Shown: positions 12,892-19,636 of the stretch, in pieces | How the letters are laid out: each line of letters opens with the position of its first letter | How positions within the stretch are numbered: the first letter of the stretch is position 1 | Origin: Pseudomonadota bacterium | Lineage (GTDB): Bacteria; Pseudomonadota; Gammaproteobacteria; Acidiferrobacterales; UBA6901 | DNA: 19,636 bases | NCBI GenBank assembly: GCA_021785795.1 | Contig: JAJYEK010000061.1 | Location: forward strand, 1 to 19,636 | Reading direction: 5' to 3' | The notes under the pieces: generated by a model | The model's database searches: none | Seen by the model: the letters and a program-made list of their open reading frames with translations, nothing else | Told to the model about the DNA's origin: nothing | Position numbers and translations under genes: made by a program

Positions 12892-13782
12892 TACACATTC
12901 CCTCCTTATTTTGCTCGGCGCTCCGCGGCGGACGCTGCCGGCTGTCGTCACGCACCTGAAGCCATCCCCGGCCGCACCCGGAGCAGAGCCAGACTTTAAT
13001 AAAGACCCAGCTCGCGCCGACCGGCATCTTCACCGACCGGTAGTTCATCGGCGGCGCTGACACAAACCAGGATGCGCCCGGAAAATGATATCCCAAACCT
13101 GTCCGTGGCCAGATATCGGGCGCGAGTGGCATTCCCATTATCGGGAACCTGAATCCCGTACATTCCCTGGTGTCTTCGCATTTACTTTGAGGATTGGCCC
13201 ATCGCAAACATCAAGAACCCGCCCTTCCCCGTTATCATTTACTCCGGCCCCGGAGACGGCGGTATGCACACGCACACGGGCCAAACTGACAGCTGCAACG
13301 GCATTTACAGATCGCGCCAGTCCTTCGTCAACTGGCGGTCGACGGCGACCCAACTGGGTCTCATCTCGGCGCGTGACGGTTCAAGGTCAGGAGCACGCCG
13401 GACTGGCCGTGGCCGGCTTTATGATTCATGCCAGAGGACTGATTTGTCCCCGCCCGGTTGGAATCGAAGACAACCCCTCGCGAATCTGCCTCATCCGCAT
13501 CCGGTGCGCCCGGGCCGAGGCACCAGCTCCGCCTGGAACCGATGCCGAAACAGGGCCACTTCGCCTCCTCGTCCGGCTTACACTGAATCCAGAATGCTAA
13601 TGTTTTCCGTGCCGCATCCGATAACTCGAAAGAAGACTCGGACGCTGGAACGCTCCCGGCCTGGCAAGCGAGAACAGACCCACGGAACGGACGACTGCCA
13701 TCGCTGTTGCAAGGCCAGTACGGGCCAGTTTGTTTTTTCCGCAAGTCGGCGGCGGTGCAGGCAGCAATACGGAGGCAATCAC
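12892..13782. other. Long divergent intergenic region, 891 bases
   Basis: This region lies between the leftward BNR gene and the rightward chemoreceptor. Several ORFs cross it in both directions (for example 13085-13600 plus and 13361-13840 minus). They lack ribosome sites, are rich in Arg, Pro and Ser, and resemble no protein family. An AT patch (TTTAATAAAG, 12996-13005) about 105 bases before the BNR start may be part of its promoter. A short palindrome TCCGG-CC-CCGGA lies at 13243-13254. I see no RNA gene or mobile-element end. Confidence 0.5.
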
Positions 13783-15180
13783 GTGGCCCAGCCATTTTTC
13801 CTGAGAACCAGTCTCGCGCTCTCTCTCCTGCAGGCAGCATTCGCCGCCGACCGTGACGCGGTCCTGAAGTTCTTGCAACGTCCCTCAGCTACGGCGGCGG
13901 GTCTTTCCCCGATTCTCGGGATCATCGATGCGCGCAATGCAAGCCTTATCGAGTCCGCCCAGCAATCCGTGTCGGCGCTCAATCAGGGCGTGTCAGTACT
14001 GATCAAAACCGTCGCGTTTACCCGTGAAATCGATACTTCCCTGGACCAGGTCACGAGTGTCGCCGCAGCGGTCGAGGAGATGGCGAATACCGCCACCGAA
14101 ATTTCGAAAAACGCACAGGAGGCCGCCGCTCGTGCCGACGAAAGCCGTGCCAAATGCGCAGCGGGCGACTCGTCCGTCAAGCTGCTTACCGAGGACATGA
14201 ATCTCCTGGGACAGGCCGTATCCTCAATGGGCTCGAACATGAAGGAGTTTCTCGATTTCAACCAGAGGATCGGGAAGCTGACCAGCAGTGTGCGAGACAT
14301 CGCACGGCAGACAAACCTGCTCGCACTCAATGCGGCGATCGAGGCGGCGCGTGCCGGGGATGCAGGCCGGGGCTTTGCTGTGGTCGCGGACGAAGTAAAA
14401 AAACTGGCCGAAAAGACGACGCTCGCGACCGGGGAAATAGAGTCCGTGACGGCCACCATGAACGAGCTTATCTCCAAGGCTGACGAATCGCTCCTGACGA
14501 GTCTTGCGCGGCTTAGCAAAAGTGTAGGCGCCCTTGAAACAGTCGCTGGCGCGCTCGGTGAAAGTGCGCACGTCGCCCAGGACGTCAATGACCGTGTCCA
14601 CCAAATCGCGGCAGCTGCTGAGGAGCAAAGTTCGGTTTCCGCCGAAATGGCCCGCAGCCTTTCCGAGATCACCGCCTCACTGCAGCGCGAAGGCGTCGAT
14701 GTGGAGCAGATCAATGATCTCGTGCGCTCCGTCAACGCAACGATGGGACGTCAGCTTTTCACCATTTCGCAGCAGGGTCCGGAGAAGGTCTTCTTCGAAT
14801 CGGTCAAGGCCGACCATCTTCTTTGGAAGGCGCGCCTTGCGGATGTCGTGCACGGAGACGCCGACATGAAGGCGTCGGAACTTGTCGATCACACACAATG
14901 TGGACTCGGCCGCTGGTATTACGGCGAGGGCAGGACGCGCTTCGCTGACCTGCGTGCCTTTAGCGAGCTGGAAGCAGTGCATGCGCGCACACACGCTATC
15001 GGCCGCGAGATCGCAAAATCCCGCGGTAACGCGTCGCGCGATGTGATGCTTGATCTGTACCGGGAACTGGAATCCGAGAGCCAGCGCCTGTTCGCGCTGA
15101 TCGATCAGCTCAGCAGCGCCTCTGCCCGCCACGCTGCCGGCACACCCGCTCAGACAGGCATCGTTCTTGCCGGAACCTGA
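13783..15180 (+). CDS. Soluble chemoreceptor (MCP) with C-terminal zinc-binding CZB domain
   Basis: A 465-residue protein with no membrane helix. The GTG start at 13783 has GGAGG 7 bases upstream; the open frame further upstream is low-quality and not included. After a short helical N-terminus comes a long coiled-coil signalling domain with the canonical hairpin tip [20 protein letters not shown] and [11 protein letters not shown] (about 173-205), which contacts CheA and CheW. The C-terminal CZB domain has all four zinc ligands: His345 in HLLW, Cys373 in CGLGRW, and His400 and His404 in HARTH, at the family's spacing. CZB domains sense zinc or zinc-thiol oxidation. The layout resembles Helicobacter TlpD. 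No che genes are nearby, so it must act through an array encoded elsewhere. Confidence 0.9.
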   Translation: MAQPFFLRTSLALSLLQAAFAADRDAVLKFLQRPSATAAGLSPILGIIDARNASLIESAQQSVSALNQGVSVLIKTVAFTREIDTSLDQVTSVAAAVEEMANTATEISKNAQEAAARADESRAKCAAGDSSVKLLTEDMNLLGQAVSSMGSNMKEFLDFNQRIGKLTSSVRDIARQTNLLALNAAIEAARAGDAGRGFAVVADEVKKLAEKTTLATGEIESVTATMNELISKADESLLTSLARLSKSVGALETVAGALGESAHVAQDVNDRVHQIAAAAEEQSSVSAEMARSLSEITASLQREGVDVEQINDLVRSVNATMGRQLFTISQQGPEKVFFESVKADHLLWKARLADVVHGDADMKASELVDHTQCGLGRWYYGEGRTRFADLRAFSELEAVHARTHAIGREIAKSRGNASRDVMLDLYRELESESQRLFALIDQLSSASARHAAGTPAQTGIVLAGT

Positions 15181-15363
15181 GAACGTGCCGGGCCGGGTTA
15201 CCGCAGACCGTCTGAGCTGCCACCAGGCTTCTTCGCCCCCGTCCGTCCACTGAGACTGCCCCGCCCTGTCGGTTTTCTCGCGAATTTGCCCGGCTGTTGC
15301 CCCCGGCGCAAGCCATCAACCCGGCAATTTCCTGGTGATCCGGCTGTGCGCACCGCAGCGGAC

Positions 15364-15372
15364 TGATATATA
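15364..15372 (+). promoter_or_regulatory. Candidate extended -10 promoter TGA-TATATA
   Basis: TG-N-TATATA is the extended -10 arrangement that can work without a good -35, and no -35 is seen 17 bases upstream. It is an AT island in a GC-rich intergenic region, 72 bases before the small ORF at 15444. It could also serve the NUDIX gene beyond. Confidence 0.35.
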
Positions 15373-15443
15373 TTCGAAAAAGGCGACTACCCACGGATTC
15401 CGCCACCGGTCGCCCGAATGAGCACGGACAAGGAAAGAAGACC

Positions 15444-15725
15444 ATGGGCGTGTGTGTCCCTGAAGCGGTCAGGCCGGCGCGCGTCAGCCTGCGCCGCCAC
15501 ATTCCTGCGATCCGCTGCTCCGAAACCCGCAAGCATGGCGAACCCCGGGGATTCCCGGGTGACCGGCACCCGCCCATGGTTCCAGCCACGATCCTGACTG
15601 CGCAGGTGCTTCCCGGTACCGTCCCGAGCCATGCAAGGCAGTCGGCCTGGCGGCAGCATTTGCCAAGTCCTGCGGCCACGGTCGCAGACAAGCTATCCGG
15701 AACGGAATTCCGGAACATCCTGTGA
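15444..15725 (+). CDS. Doubtful small protein of unknown function
   Basis: A 93-codon ORF beginning MGVCVPEAVRPARVSLRRH and ending TEFRNIL. I do not recognise it. In its favour are AAGGA about 10 bases before the ATG, an extended -10 motif 72 bases upstream, and many G/C third positions. Against it are a composition rich in Arg, Pro and Ala with no hydrophobic core or motif, and long ORFs in other frames across the same DNA. It ends 118 bases before the NUDIX gene. Confidence 0.28.
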   Translation: MGVCVPEAVRPARVSLRRHIPAIRCSETRKHGEPRGFPGDRHPPMVPATILTAQVLPGTVPSHARQSAWRQHLPSPAATVADKLSGTEFRNIL

Positions 15726-15843
15726 ACCCTCGCGCGCCTATCCACCTGCACAACACACTCCGTATCCATGCCATTGCCTGGTCCCGGCCCTGCGCTCCCC
15801 GCGCTTTGCGGCCGGAACCAAAACGTTGAACGGGGTAGGCACA

Positions 15844-16272
15844 ATGGCAGGCACTGCAGTCACGATGCGCTCGGCAGGCGTTGTCGTGGTGCGGAAAAGC
15901 GGTCAATCATGGCGCTTTCTGGTGCTGCGTGCTTACGCAAACTGGGATTTCCCGAAAGGCCAGGTGGAGGCCGGAGAACAGGACCTGCAGGCAGCAATCC
16001 GGGAAACGCTGGAGGAAACCGGCATTTCCGACCTCAGCTTCCCCTGGGGGACCGCTTACCGAGAGACCGGTCCGTACGGACGGGGCAAAGTGGCGCGCTA
16101 CTATGTTGCACGGACCCGGAAGGAGAATCTCACGCTTCCGGTAAGCCGCGAACTGGGACGCCCGGAACATCATGAATACCGCTGGCTCAGCTATCGTGAC
16201 GCGCATGGGCTGCTGTCGGCACGCCTGCGGCCGATCCTGGATTGGGCTGAGTCGCGGGTACTCGGGCATTAG
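15844..16272 (+). CDS. NUDIX hydrolase, Ap4A-hydrolase-like
   Basis: A 142-residue NUDIX enzyme that should cleave a nucleoside diphosphate linked to another group. The NUDIX box is complete: GQVEAGE, seven residues, then RETLEETGI (G-x5-E-x7-RE-x2-EE-x-G-hydrophobic), with the glutamates that hold magnesium. The preceding WDFPKG and the RET-x-EE variant are those of diadenosine tetraphosphate hydrolases of the NUDT2 type, and the C-terminal part (HHEYRWLSYRDA) also fits. It would remove Ap4A or a related alarmone, but substrate cannot be fixed from sequence alone. ATG 15844 is weakly supported by GGGGTAGG; ATG 15865 is an alternative that would still keep the whole domain. Confidence 0.88.
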   Translation: MAGTAVTMRSAGVVVVRKSGQSWRFLVLRAYANWDFPKGQVEAGEQDLQAAIRETLEETGISDLSFPWGTAYRETGPYGRGKVARYYVARTRKENLTLPVSRELGRPEHHEYRWLSYRDAHGLLSARLRPILDWAESRVLGH

Positions 16273-16424
16273 GGAACCCGAAGCTGCGATGCCCCGGCTG
16301 GAATCGACTTCTGTCCCGGCCCCATCGCGATGGATTTTCGCCGGAGGACCCGTTAGTGTTACGGTCGCACGGGATCGGGTTCGCGTGCCGGCCCGGATGC
16401 TGTGTGCCATTATAGGGTTAAAAA

Positions 16425-16441
16425 TTGGCACAACCTTTGCT
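16425..16441 (+). promoter_or_regulatory. Sigma-54 (-24/-12) promoter
   Basis: TTGGCACAACCTTTGCT matches the sigma-54 consensus YTGGCACGRNNNTTGCW at all defined positions but one (A for G after TGGCAC). The GG (16427-16428) and GC (16439-16440) are exactly 12 bases apart, as RpoN requires. Transcription would start near 16452, 33 bases before the ankyrin-membrane gene. An AAA-type enhancer-binding activator is required, and none is encoded in the window. Confidence 0.78.
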
Positions 16442-16484
16442 AACTGTATGAACTATAGGTCCTGGTCAAAGGGGAGGCGGGGTA

Positions 16485-17153
16485 ATGGTACAAATAAAAA
16501 AATATTCGTCCTGGGCCCAGGACGTCACAATCATAGTGCTGGTCACTCTGATGAGCATCGGCGCCAACCTTCCCGACAGGATATCCAAGGGCATCGGGCT
16601 GAACAAAGACTACCTGCTCATTGGATTGATAGCCATCATCGGCGTATCGCTCGTCCGCTATCTCAAGTTTGCGCTGATCCTCGTAATCGCGATCCTCGCC
16701 ATTGGTGCAAACCTTCCCAGCGATATCGCCCAGCGACTCGGCGTTGATCCGCATATCATGCTCTTTGCGCTGGTCGCCATGGTTATCACTTCTTTCATAA
16801 ACTTCGCGCTGAAGCTGCCGAAGGGGGTGAAACCGATCGCGCAGATCAACAGCGCCCACGGGGCGCGCGCGCTGTGCCATGCGGCACAAAAAGGCCACGC
16901 GTCCATGGTCTATTCGCTTGTCAGCGCCGGCATCAATCCGAACTTCCGGGATGAAAATGGCCATTTGCCGCTGGTGTTAGCCGCTTCCCATGGGCATGCT
17001 CTGGTCGTCAAGCTCCTGCTCGACAACGGCGCGGCAGTGGATGCCACCGACGGTGCCGGCAACACGGCGCTGACAGTGGCAACCAAGGGTGGGTTTACTC
17101 AGACCGCCATTCTCATCAAGAACGCCCAGGTGCGCCAGAAAGCCGCAGCCTGA
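16485..17153 (+). CDS. Four-helix membrane protein with C-terminal ankyrin repeats
   Basis: A 222-residue protein with membrane helices at about 14-30, 43-60, 63-78 and 91-109, followed by ankyrin repeats from about 118 to the end. Ankyrin signatures include GARALCHAAQKGHASMVYSL, NGHLPLVLAASHGHALVVK and GNTALTVATKGG. The membrane half is an internal duplication: residues 25-62 and 73-110 align at a period of 48 (IGANLPDRI and IGANLPSDI; LIAIIG and LVAMVI). GGGGAGG precedes the ATG. A strong sigma-54 promoter lies directly upstream. The ankyrin part should bind a partner protein at the cytoplasmic face; the function is unknown. Its 3' end overlaps the convergent copD gene by 38 bases. Confidence 0.82.
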   Translation: MVQIKKYSSWAQDVTIIVLVTLMSIGANLPDRISKGIGLNKDYLLIGLIAIIGVSLVRYLKFALILVIAILAIGANLPSDIAQRLGVDPHIMLFALVAMVITSFINFALKLPKGVKPIAQINSAHGARALCHAAQKGHASMVYSLVSAGINPNFRDENGHLPLVLAASHGHALVVKLLLDNGAAVDATDGAGNTALTVATKGGFTQTAILIKNAQVRQKAAA

Positions 17154-18219
17154 TGCTGGTTGTTCCCGGCAGCGCGTGTTCCGCAAGCACCAGCGATGCC
17201 GGCCGGGACAGCTGTGAGGTTGGCGCGTTTTTCATTTCGGATGCCGGCATGCTGTGAAGCAGCGCCGATGCAGCCAGAATCACACCCAGCCCCAGCAGGC
17301 CCTCGATGCTGACCGTCCGGAAGCAGGCCCGAACCGCCGCCTCCTCGGATGGCCGCGTGACCTTGTGTTTGTCGCTTGCTGTGCCGAAATGGCATAGCAG
17401 CCGCAGCCGACGCGACGGCCGTCCCGACAACCGCTGCAGATTCGGCAGATGGCCGTACCGGTTTCTTGCGCCAAGGGCGGTCATGCCGGCTACGAGCAAC
17501 AGCTTCACCGTGAGGATCCTCCCGTACTGCGAATCCCATAATGACTCCCAGCTTCCGAGTTCGTGCCAGGCCGTATAGGCTCCTGTGAGCAGAACGGCGC
17601 CGAGCGCGAATCCCGCGAGTCTGGAAAGGCGCTCGAAAATCTCGGCGGCGAGCAACGGTGGATTCTGCGCCTGCGCCAGGAGCTGCGGAAAAACGGCAAG
17701 CGACATGCCTAACAGGCTTCCGACCCATGCGGATCCAGCCAGCAGATGCACCCAGTCTATCCACACCGCCAGGGTGAAGTCGCCGTTGTCGGCCGGATGG
17801 CCGGTTTCGCTGCGCGTGAGCGCAATGGCCGCCGCGGCTGCCACCATGAGCCACGCCGGCCACGCACGCCGTTCATGCTGCCCGATCTTGCGCCATCCGT
17901 ACCACAACAGAGCCAGCGCCGGAAGGCGAAAGCTCCAGATATGCCCGTAATGTGTGACCTTCAGCACGATCGGTAACGCGGACAGCAGCCCCGTCCACCG
18001 GCCACCTTCCATTTCAAGCGTCCTGGCAATGAGAATCCCGACGCTGCTGAGTGTGAGCAACACGGCCGCCATAGCGAGCAGACGCGACATCGCCGCATCG
18101 ACCCGCGCTACAGGCGCCTGCGGCAGCACCCCGAGCCAGCATGCGAGCAATCCAAGCACCGCAACCACAGACAGAACGTCCAGCGCCGTGAAGCCGATAT
18201 ACAGCGGATGCATATGCAT
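17116..18219 (-). CDS. copD: CopD family copper-transport membrane protein
   Basis: A 367-residue inner-membrane protein with about eight helices and the CopD/PcoD pattern. It has a conserved THYGHIWSFR segment, DWVHLLAGSAWVGSLLG, HELGSWESLWDSQYGRIL, VKLLLVAGMTALGARNRY, and a final helix after FRTVSIEGLLGLGVILAASALLHS. The N-terminus MHMHPLY is rich in potential copper ligands. CopD works with periplasmic CopC to move copper across the inner membrane. AAAGGGA precedes the ATG, which lies 15 bases after copC, so the two are co-transcribed. The end overlaps the convergent ankyrin gene, and the last 30 residues look poorly structured. Confidence 0.88.
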   Translation of the reverse strand: MHMHPLYIGFTALDVLSVVAVLGLLACWLGVLPQAPVARVDAAMSRLLAMAAVLLTLSSVGILIARTLEMEGGRWTGLLSALPIVLKVTHYGHIWSFRLPALALLWYGWRKIGQHERRAWPAWLMVAAAAAIALTRSETGHPADNGDFTLAVWIDWVHLLAGSAWVGSLLGMSLAVFPQLLAQAQNPPLLAAEIFERLSRLAGFALGAVLLTGAYTAWHELGSWESLWDSQYGRILTVKLLLVAGMTALGARNRYGHLPNLQRLSGRPSRRLRLLCHFGTASDKHKVTRPSEEAAVRACFRTVSIEGLLGLGVILAASALLHSMPASEMKNAPTSQLSRPASLVLAEHALPGTTSIRLRLSGAPGRS

Positions 18220-18234
18220 AAAACAATCCCTTTC

Positions 18235-18606
18235 TCACTTTACCCGGAACGGAAAACGCCCTTCGGTATGATGGCCATCGCGCGCGATGACGCTCCAGTA
18301 GACATAGTATTTTCCCGGCACCAGCTTCTTCGGCAGGTCCGTTTCGAGCAGTGTACTGTTGGATGCAGAAACCCGGCCCCGACCGGTGCTCACTTGCGTG
18401 CCCGTCGCAGTCTTAACGATCAGCGTCGAGAATACCGGCTCGATGTCCCCATCGAACCAGATGCGCACTGACGTCGGCGCGCTGGCCAGTTCCGACCCCA
18501 CTTTGGGCAATGAGTGGTCCGGAAAGGCATGGGCTTTCGCCACTTGGGTAGCCAGCAACAGGACGAACAGGCCGATTGCGAACTGCACGATGCGCACTTT
18601 AGCCAT
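18235..18606 (-). CDS. copC: CopC periplasmic copper-binding protein
   Basis: A 123-residue protein with a signal peptide (residues 1-25, ending VAKA) and a mature domain starting HAFPDHSLPKVG, the CopC N-terminus whose first histidine is a Cu(II) ligand. The rest fits the family: VRIWFDGDIEP, LVPGKYYVYWSVIARDGHHTEG and FPFRV, with the Asp and His of DGHHTEG completing the Cu(II) site. The methionine-rich Cu(I) site of some CopC proteins is absent, so this is a Cu(II)-only type. ATG 18606 is preferred; a TTG at 18630 overlaps the upstream stop (TTGA) but would put extra residues before the signal peptide. It lies in the copper operon between the outer-membrane protein and copD. Confidence 0.92.
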   Translation of the reverse strand: MAKVRIVQFAIGLFVLLLATQVAKAHAFPDHSLPKVGSELASAPTSVRIWFDGDIEPVFSTLIVKTATGTQVSTGRGRVSASNSTLLETDLPKKLVPGKYYVYWSVIARDGHHTEGRFPFRVK

Positions 18607-18626
18607 GACGCTGCCGTCTCCGTTAT

Positions 18627-19514
18627 TCAATTGAACAGTGGCGCACCCAGACTGTGCGGTGCGATGTCGTCGAAATAGAAATCCATGCCCAGCAGGATTC
18701 CAACCGAATTGCCGGTACGGCTGTTTACCGGGACCTGCGCCTCAACTCCCCATTGCAGGTAATGCCCGACCCAGATGACTCCGGGGTTTATGTAACCGGT
18801 GGTCTGATCAGCGCATCCGCGATCGAGGCAGGTCTGCATGGGGACCTCGATGATCGGCACCATGTTCCTGAACGGCCCCTTGATGCCCACATCGCGCACG
18901 AAGTCCTGCAGATAGGGAATGCTGTATTGCAGCGAGAAACTCCAGTTCAGCATGTGCGGAACCGTCGGATCCGAGGGAAAATCCTCGGACATGGCGGCCG
19001 TGAACGCCATTGGCCGCAGCATCCGCCAGCGATGCGACAGGCCGCCGAAGCCCTTCCCGAACGCGAATTCGGGAGCGTAGATCGAGTACGGCGCACCGAT
19101 GCTTCGGCTGCCGCTATGGCCGATGGTGTCGGCGAATTGCAGCATCCCTATCGACTCCGCGCCCGGATGCACAAACAGCTGATAGGAGCCGGCCACCGTC
19201 GTGTTGTCCCAGCCCTCGGCATTCGGGACTCCACTCCCGAACAGCAAACGCTGGTAGTCGGTGCTGGCCACCACACCGAAGCGTCTGGTCAGACGCTTGG
19301 CGAATGCCAAATTAAGCGTATCCTGACCCGTTCCCCCGTTGTCGATGTGATTGAAAACCCACGAGCCCTCATCGGCCACACCGGGATCATCGAAGCTCAT
19401 CGTGGCCGGAAATACGCGCATGCCGGCGATGGCATGGGCGTGTGCCACAGGTGCGATGCCCGCTGCAAGCAGCGATACGATAAGCGGTACACCGAGTACG
19501 CGCCACCGAGTCAC
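18627..19514 (-). CDS. Outer-membrane beta-barrel-like protein of the copper operon
   Basis: A 295-residue exported protein. GTG 19514 has AAGGA about 8 bases upstream and overlaps the stop of the preceding cupredoxin gene. Residues 1-26 are a Sec signal peptide ending VAHA. The mature sequence has alternating strand patterns with many Phe, Tyr and Trp, typical of outer-membrane barrels (LNLAFAKRLTRRFGVV, LNWSFSLQYSIPYL). It ends in a C-terminal Phe-Asn (GAPLFN). It resembles transporter-like barrels of the MetA-pathway/phenol-degradation type, and such proteins recur beside copC and copD. Two cysteines in QTCLDRGCADQ may form a disulfide. Its role is probably copper or metal handling at the outer membrane; the substrate is unknown. 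Confidence 0.78.
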   Translation of the reverse strand: MTRWRVLGVPLIVSLLAAGIAPVAHAHAIAGMRVFPATMSFDDPGVADEGSWVFNHIDNGGTGQDTLNLAFAKRLTRRFGVVASTDYQRLLFGSGVPNAEGWDNTTVAGSYQLFVHPGAESIGMLQFADTIGHSGSRSIGAPYSIYAPEFAFGKGFGGLSHRWRMLRPMAFTAAMSEDFPSDPTVPHMLNWSFSLQYSIPYLQDFVRDVGIKGPFRNMVPIIEVPMQTCLDRGCADQTTGYINPGVIWVGHYLQWGVEAQVPVNSRTGNSVGILLGMDFYFDDIAPHSLGAPLFN

Positions 19515-19636
19515 CGTGCGGTCCTTGCTGCCGGGCCGCGCACATGGATATATCCCACCATACCGGCGGCAAAGTGCCCGGGCTCATGGCAGGCGTATTC
19601 CAAAGTCATGGCATGCCGCGGGAAACGCCAGATGAG
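19511..19636 (-). CDS. Cupredoxin (plastocyanin-like) C-terminal fragment
   Basis: The frame is open at the right edge and ends at TGA 19511-19513, which overlaps the GTG start of the outer-membrane protein (GTGA), so the genes are coupled. The 41 visible residues contain LEYACHEPGHFAAGMVGYIHV. This is the type 1 copper motif of cupredoxins, with Cys16, His21 and Met26 (fragment numbering) as ligands; the remaining histidine would lie upstream outside the window. It is probably a periplasmic copper-binding or electron-transfer protein at the head of the copper operon. A domain of a multicopper oxidase is possible, but the short spacing after the motif favours a small cupredoxin. Confidence 0.78.
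   Translation of the reverse strand, partial: LIWRFPRHAMTLEYACHEPGHFAAGMVGYIHVRGPAARTAR

Noticed and set aside
13085..13600. 171-codon plus-strand ORF in the long intergenic region
   Set aside because: No ribosome site, no motif, and composition typical of chance frames in GC-rich DNA.
13264..13782. N-terminal extension of the chemoreceptor from ATG 13264
   Set aside because: The extra 173 residues are Arg/Pro/Ser-rich and resemble nothing, while GTG 13783 has a good GGAGG site.
15110..15844. 244-codon minus-strand ORF between the chemoreceptor and NUDIX genes
   Set aside because: It overlaps the end of the chemoreceptor gene, is rich in Arg, Gly, Ser and Cys with no family resemblance, and has no ribosome site.
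18607..18630. TTG start for CopC overlapping the upstream stop codon
   Set aside because: It would place nine extra residues in front of a good signal peptide and has no ribosome site; ATG 18606 fits better.

Overview
The window reads as a GC-rich chromosomal segment of a Gram-negative proteobacterium, most likely gamma or beta. Pointers are lipoprotein and outer-membrane signal sequences, FixL/FixJ/FNR-type regulators, a sigma-54 -24/-12 promoter, CopC/CopD, and strong Shine-Dalgarno sites. I cannot name a genus. No tRNA, rRNA, CRISPR array, insertion sequence or phage gene is visible.

Left part (1-3305): the 3' end of a GDT1/TMEM165-like membrane protein gene; a leftward two-gene unit for a secreted aromatic/proline-rich protein and a glycine-zipper lipoprotein, preceded by a perfect FNR/FixK box; a small membrane protein; and two overlapping leftward PilZ genes.

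Centre (3733-11113): a rightward signalling block. It runs: a possible zinc-ribbon mini-protein; a membrane histidine kinase whose PAS domain carries the FixL haem-site residues; a single-domain receiver; a receiver-PAS-kinase with a FixL-type transmitter; a FixJ-family regulator; a PAS-GGDEF diguanylate cyclase; an FNR/FixK-family activator without the iron-sulfur cysteines; and a cytochrome b561. The three joints from the first kinase to the FixJ-like gene are ATGA overlaps or a 9-base gap, so these four genes form one operon. Upstream of the b561 gene an FNR-type box sits exactly 41.5 bases from the start point implied by its -10 hexamer, and a 17-codon leader ORF precedes the gene. I read the block as a rewired FixL-FixJ-FixK oxygen circuit, with oxygen sensing moved to a separate membrane kinase. 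It has a diguanylate cyclase inside it and c-di-GMP receptors (PilZ) beside it.

Right-centre (11114-16272): a possible gene remnant; a leftward pair joined by a GTGA overlap (a BNR-repeat beta-propeller and a MoaD/ThiS-like ubiquitin-fold protein ending in Gly-Gly); a largely empty stretch of about 0.9 kb; a soluble chemoreceptor with a zinc-binding CZB domain; a doubtful small ORF; and a NUDIX hydrolase.

Right end (16425-19636): a sigma-54 promoter reading into a four-helix membrane protein with ankyrin repeats, then a convergent leftward copper operon (cupredoxin, outer-membrane protein, CopC, CopD) that runs off the right edge.
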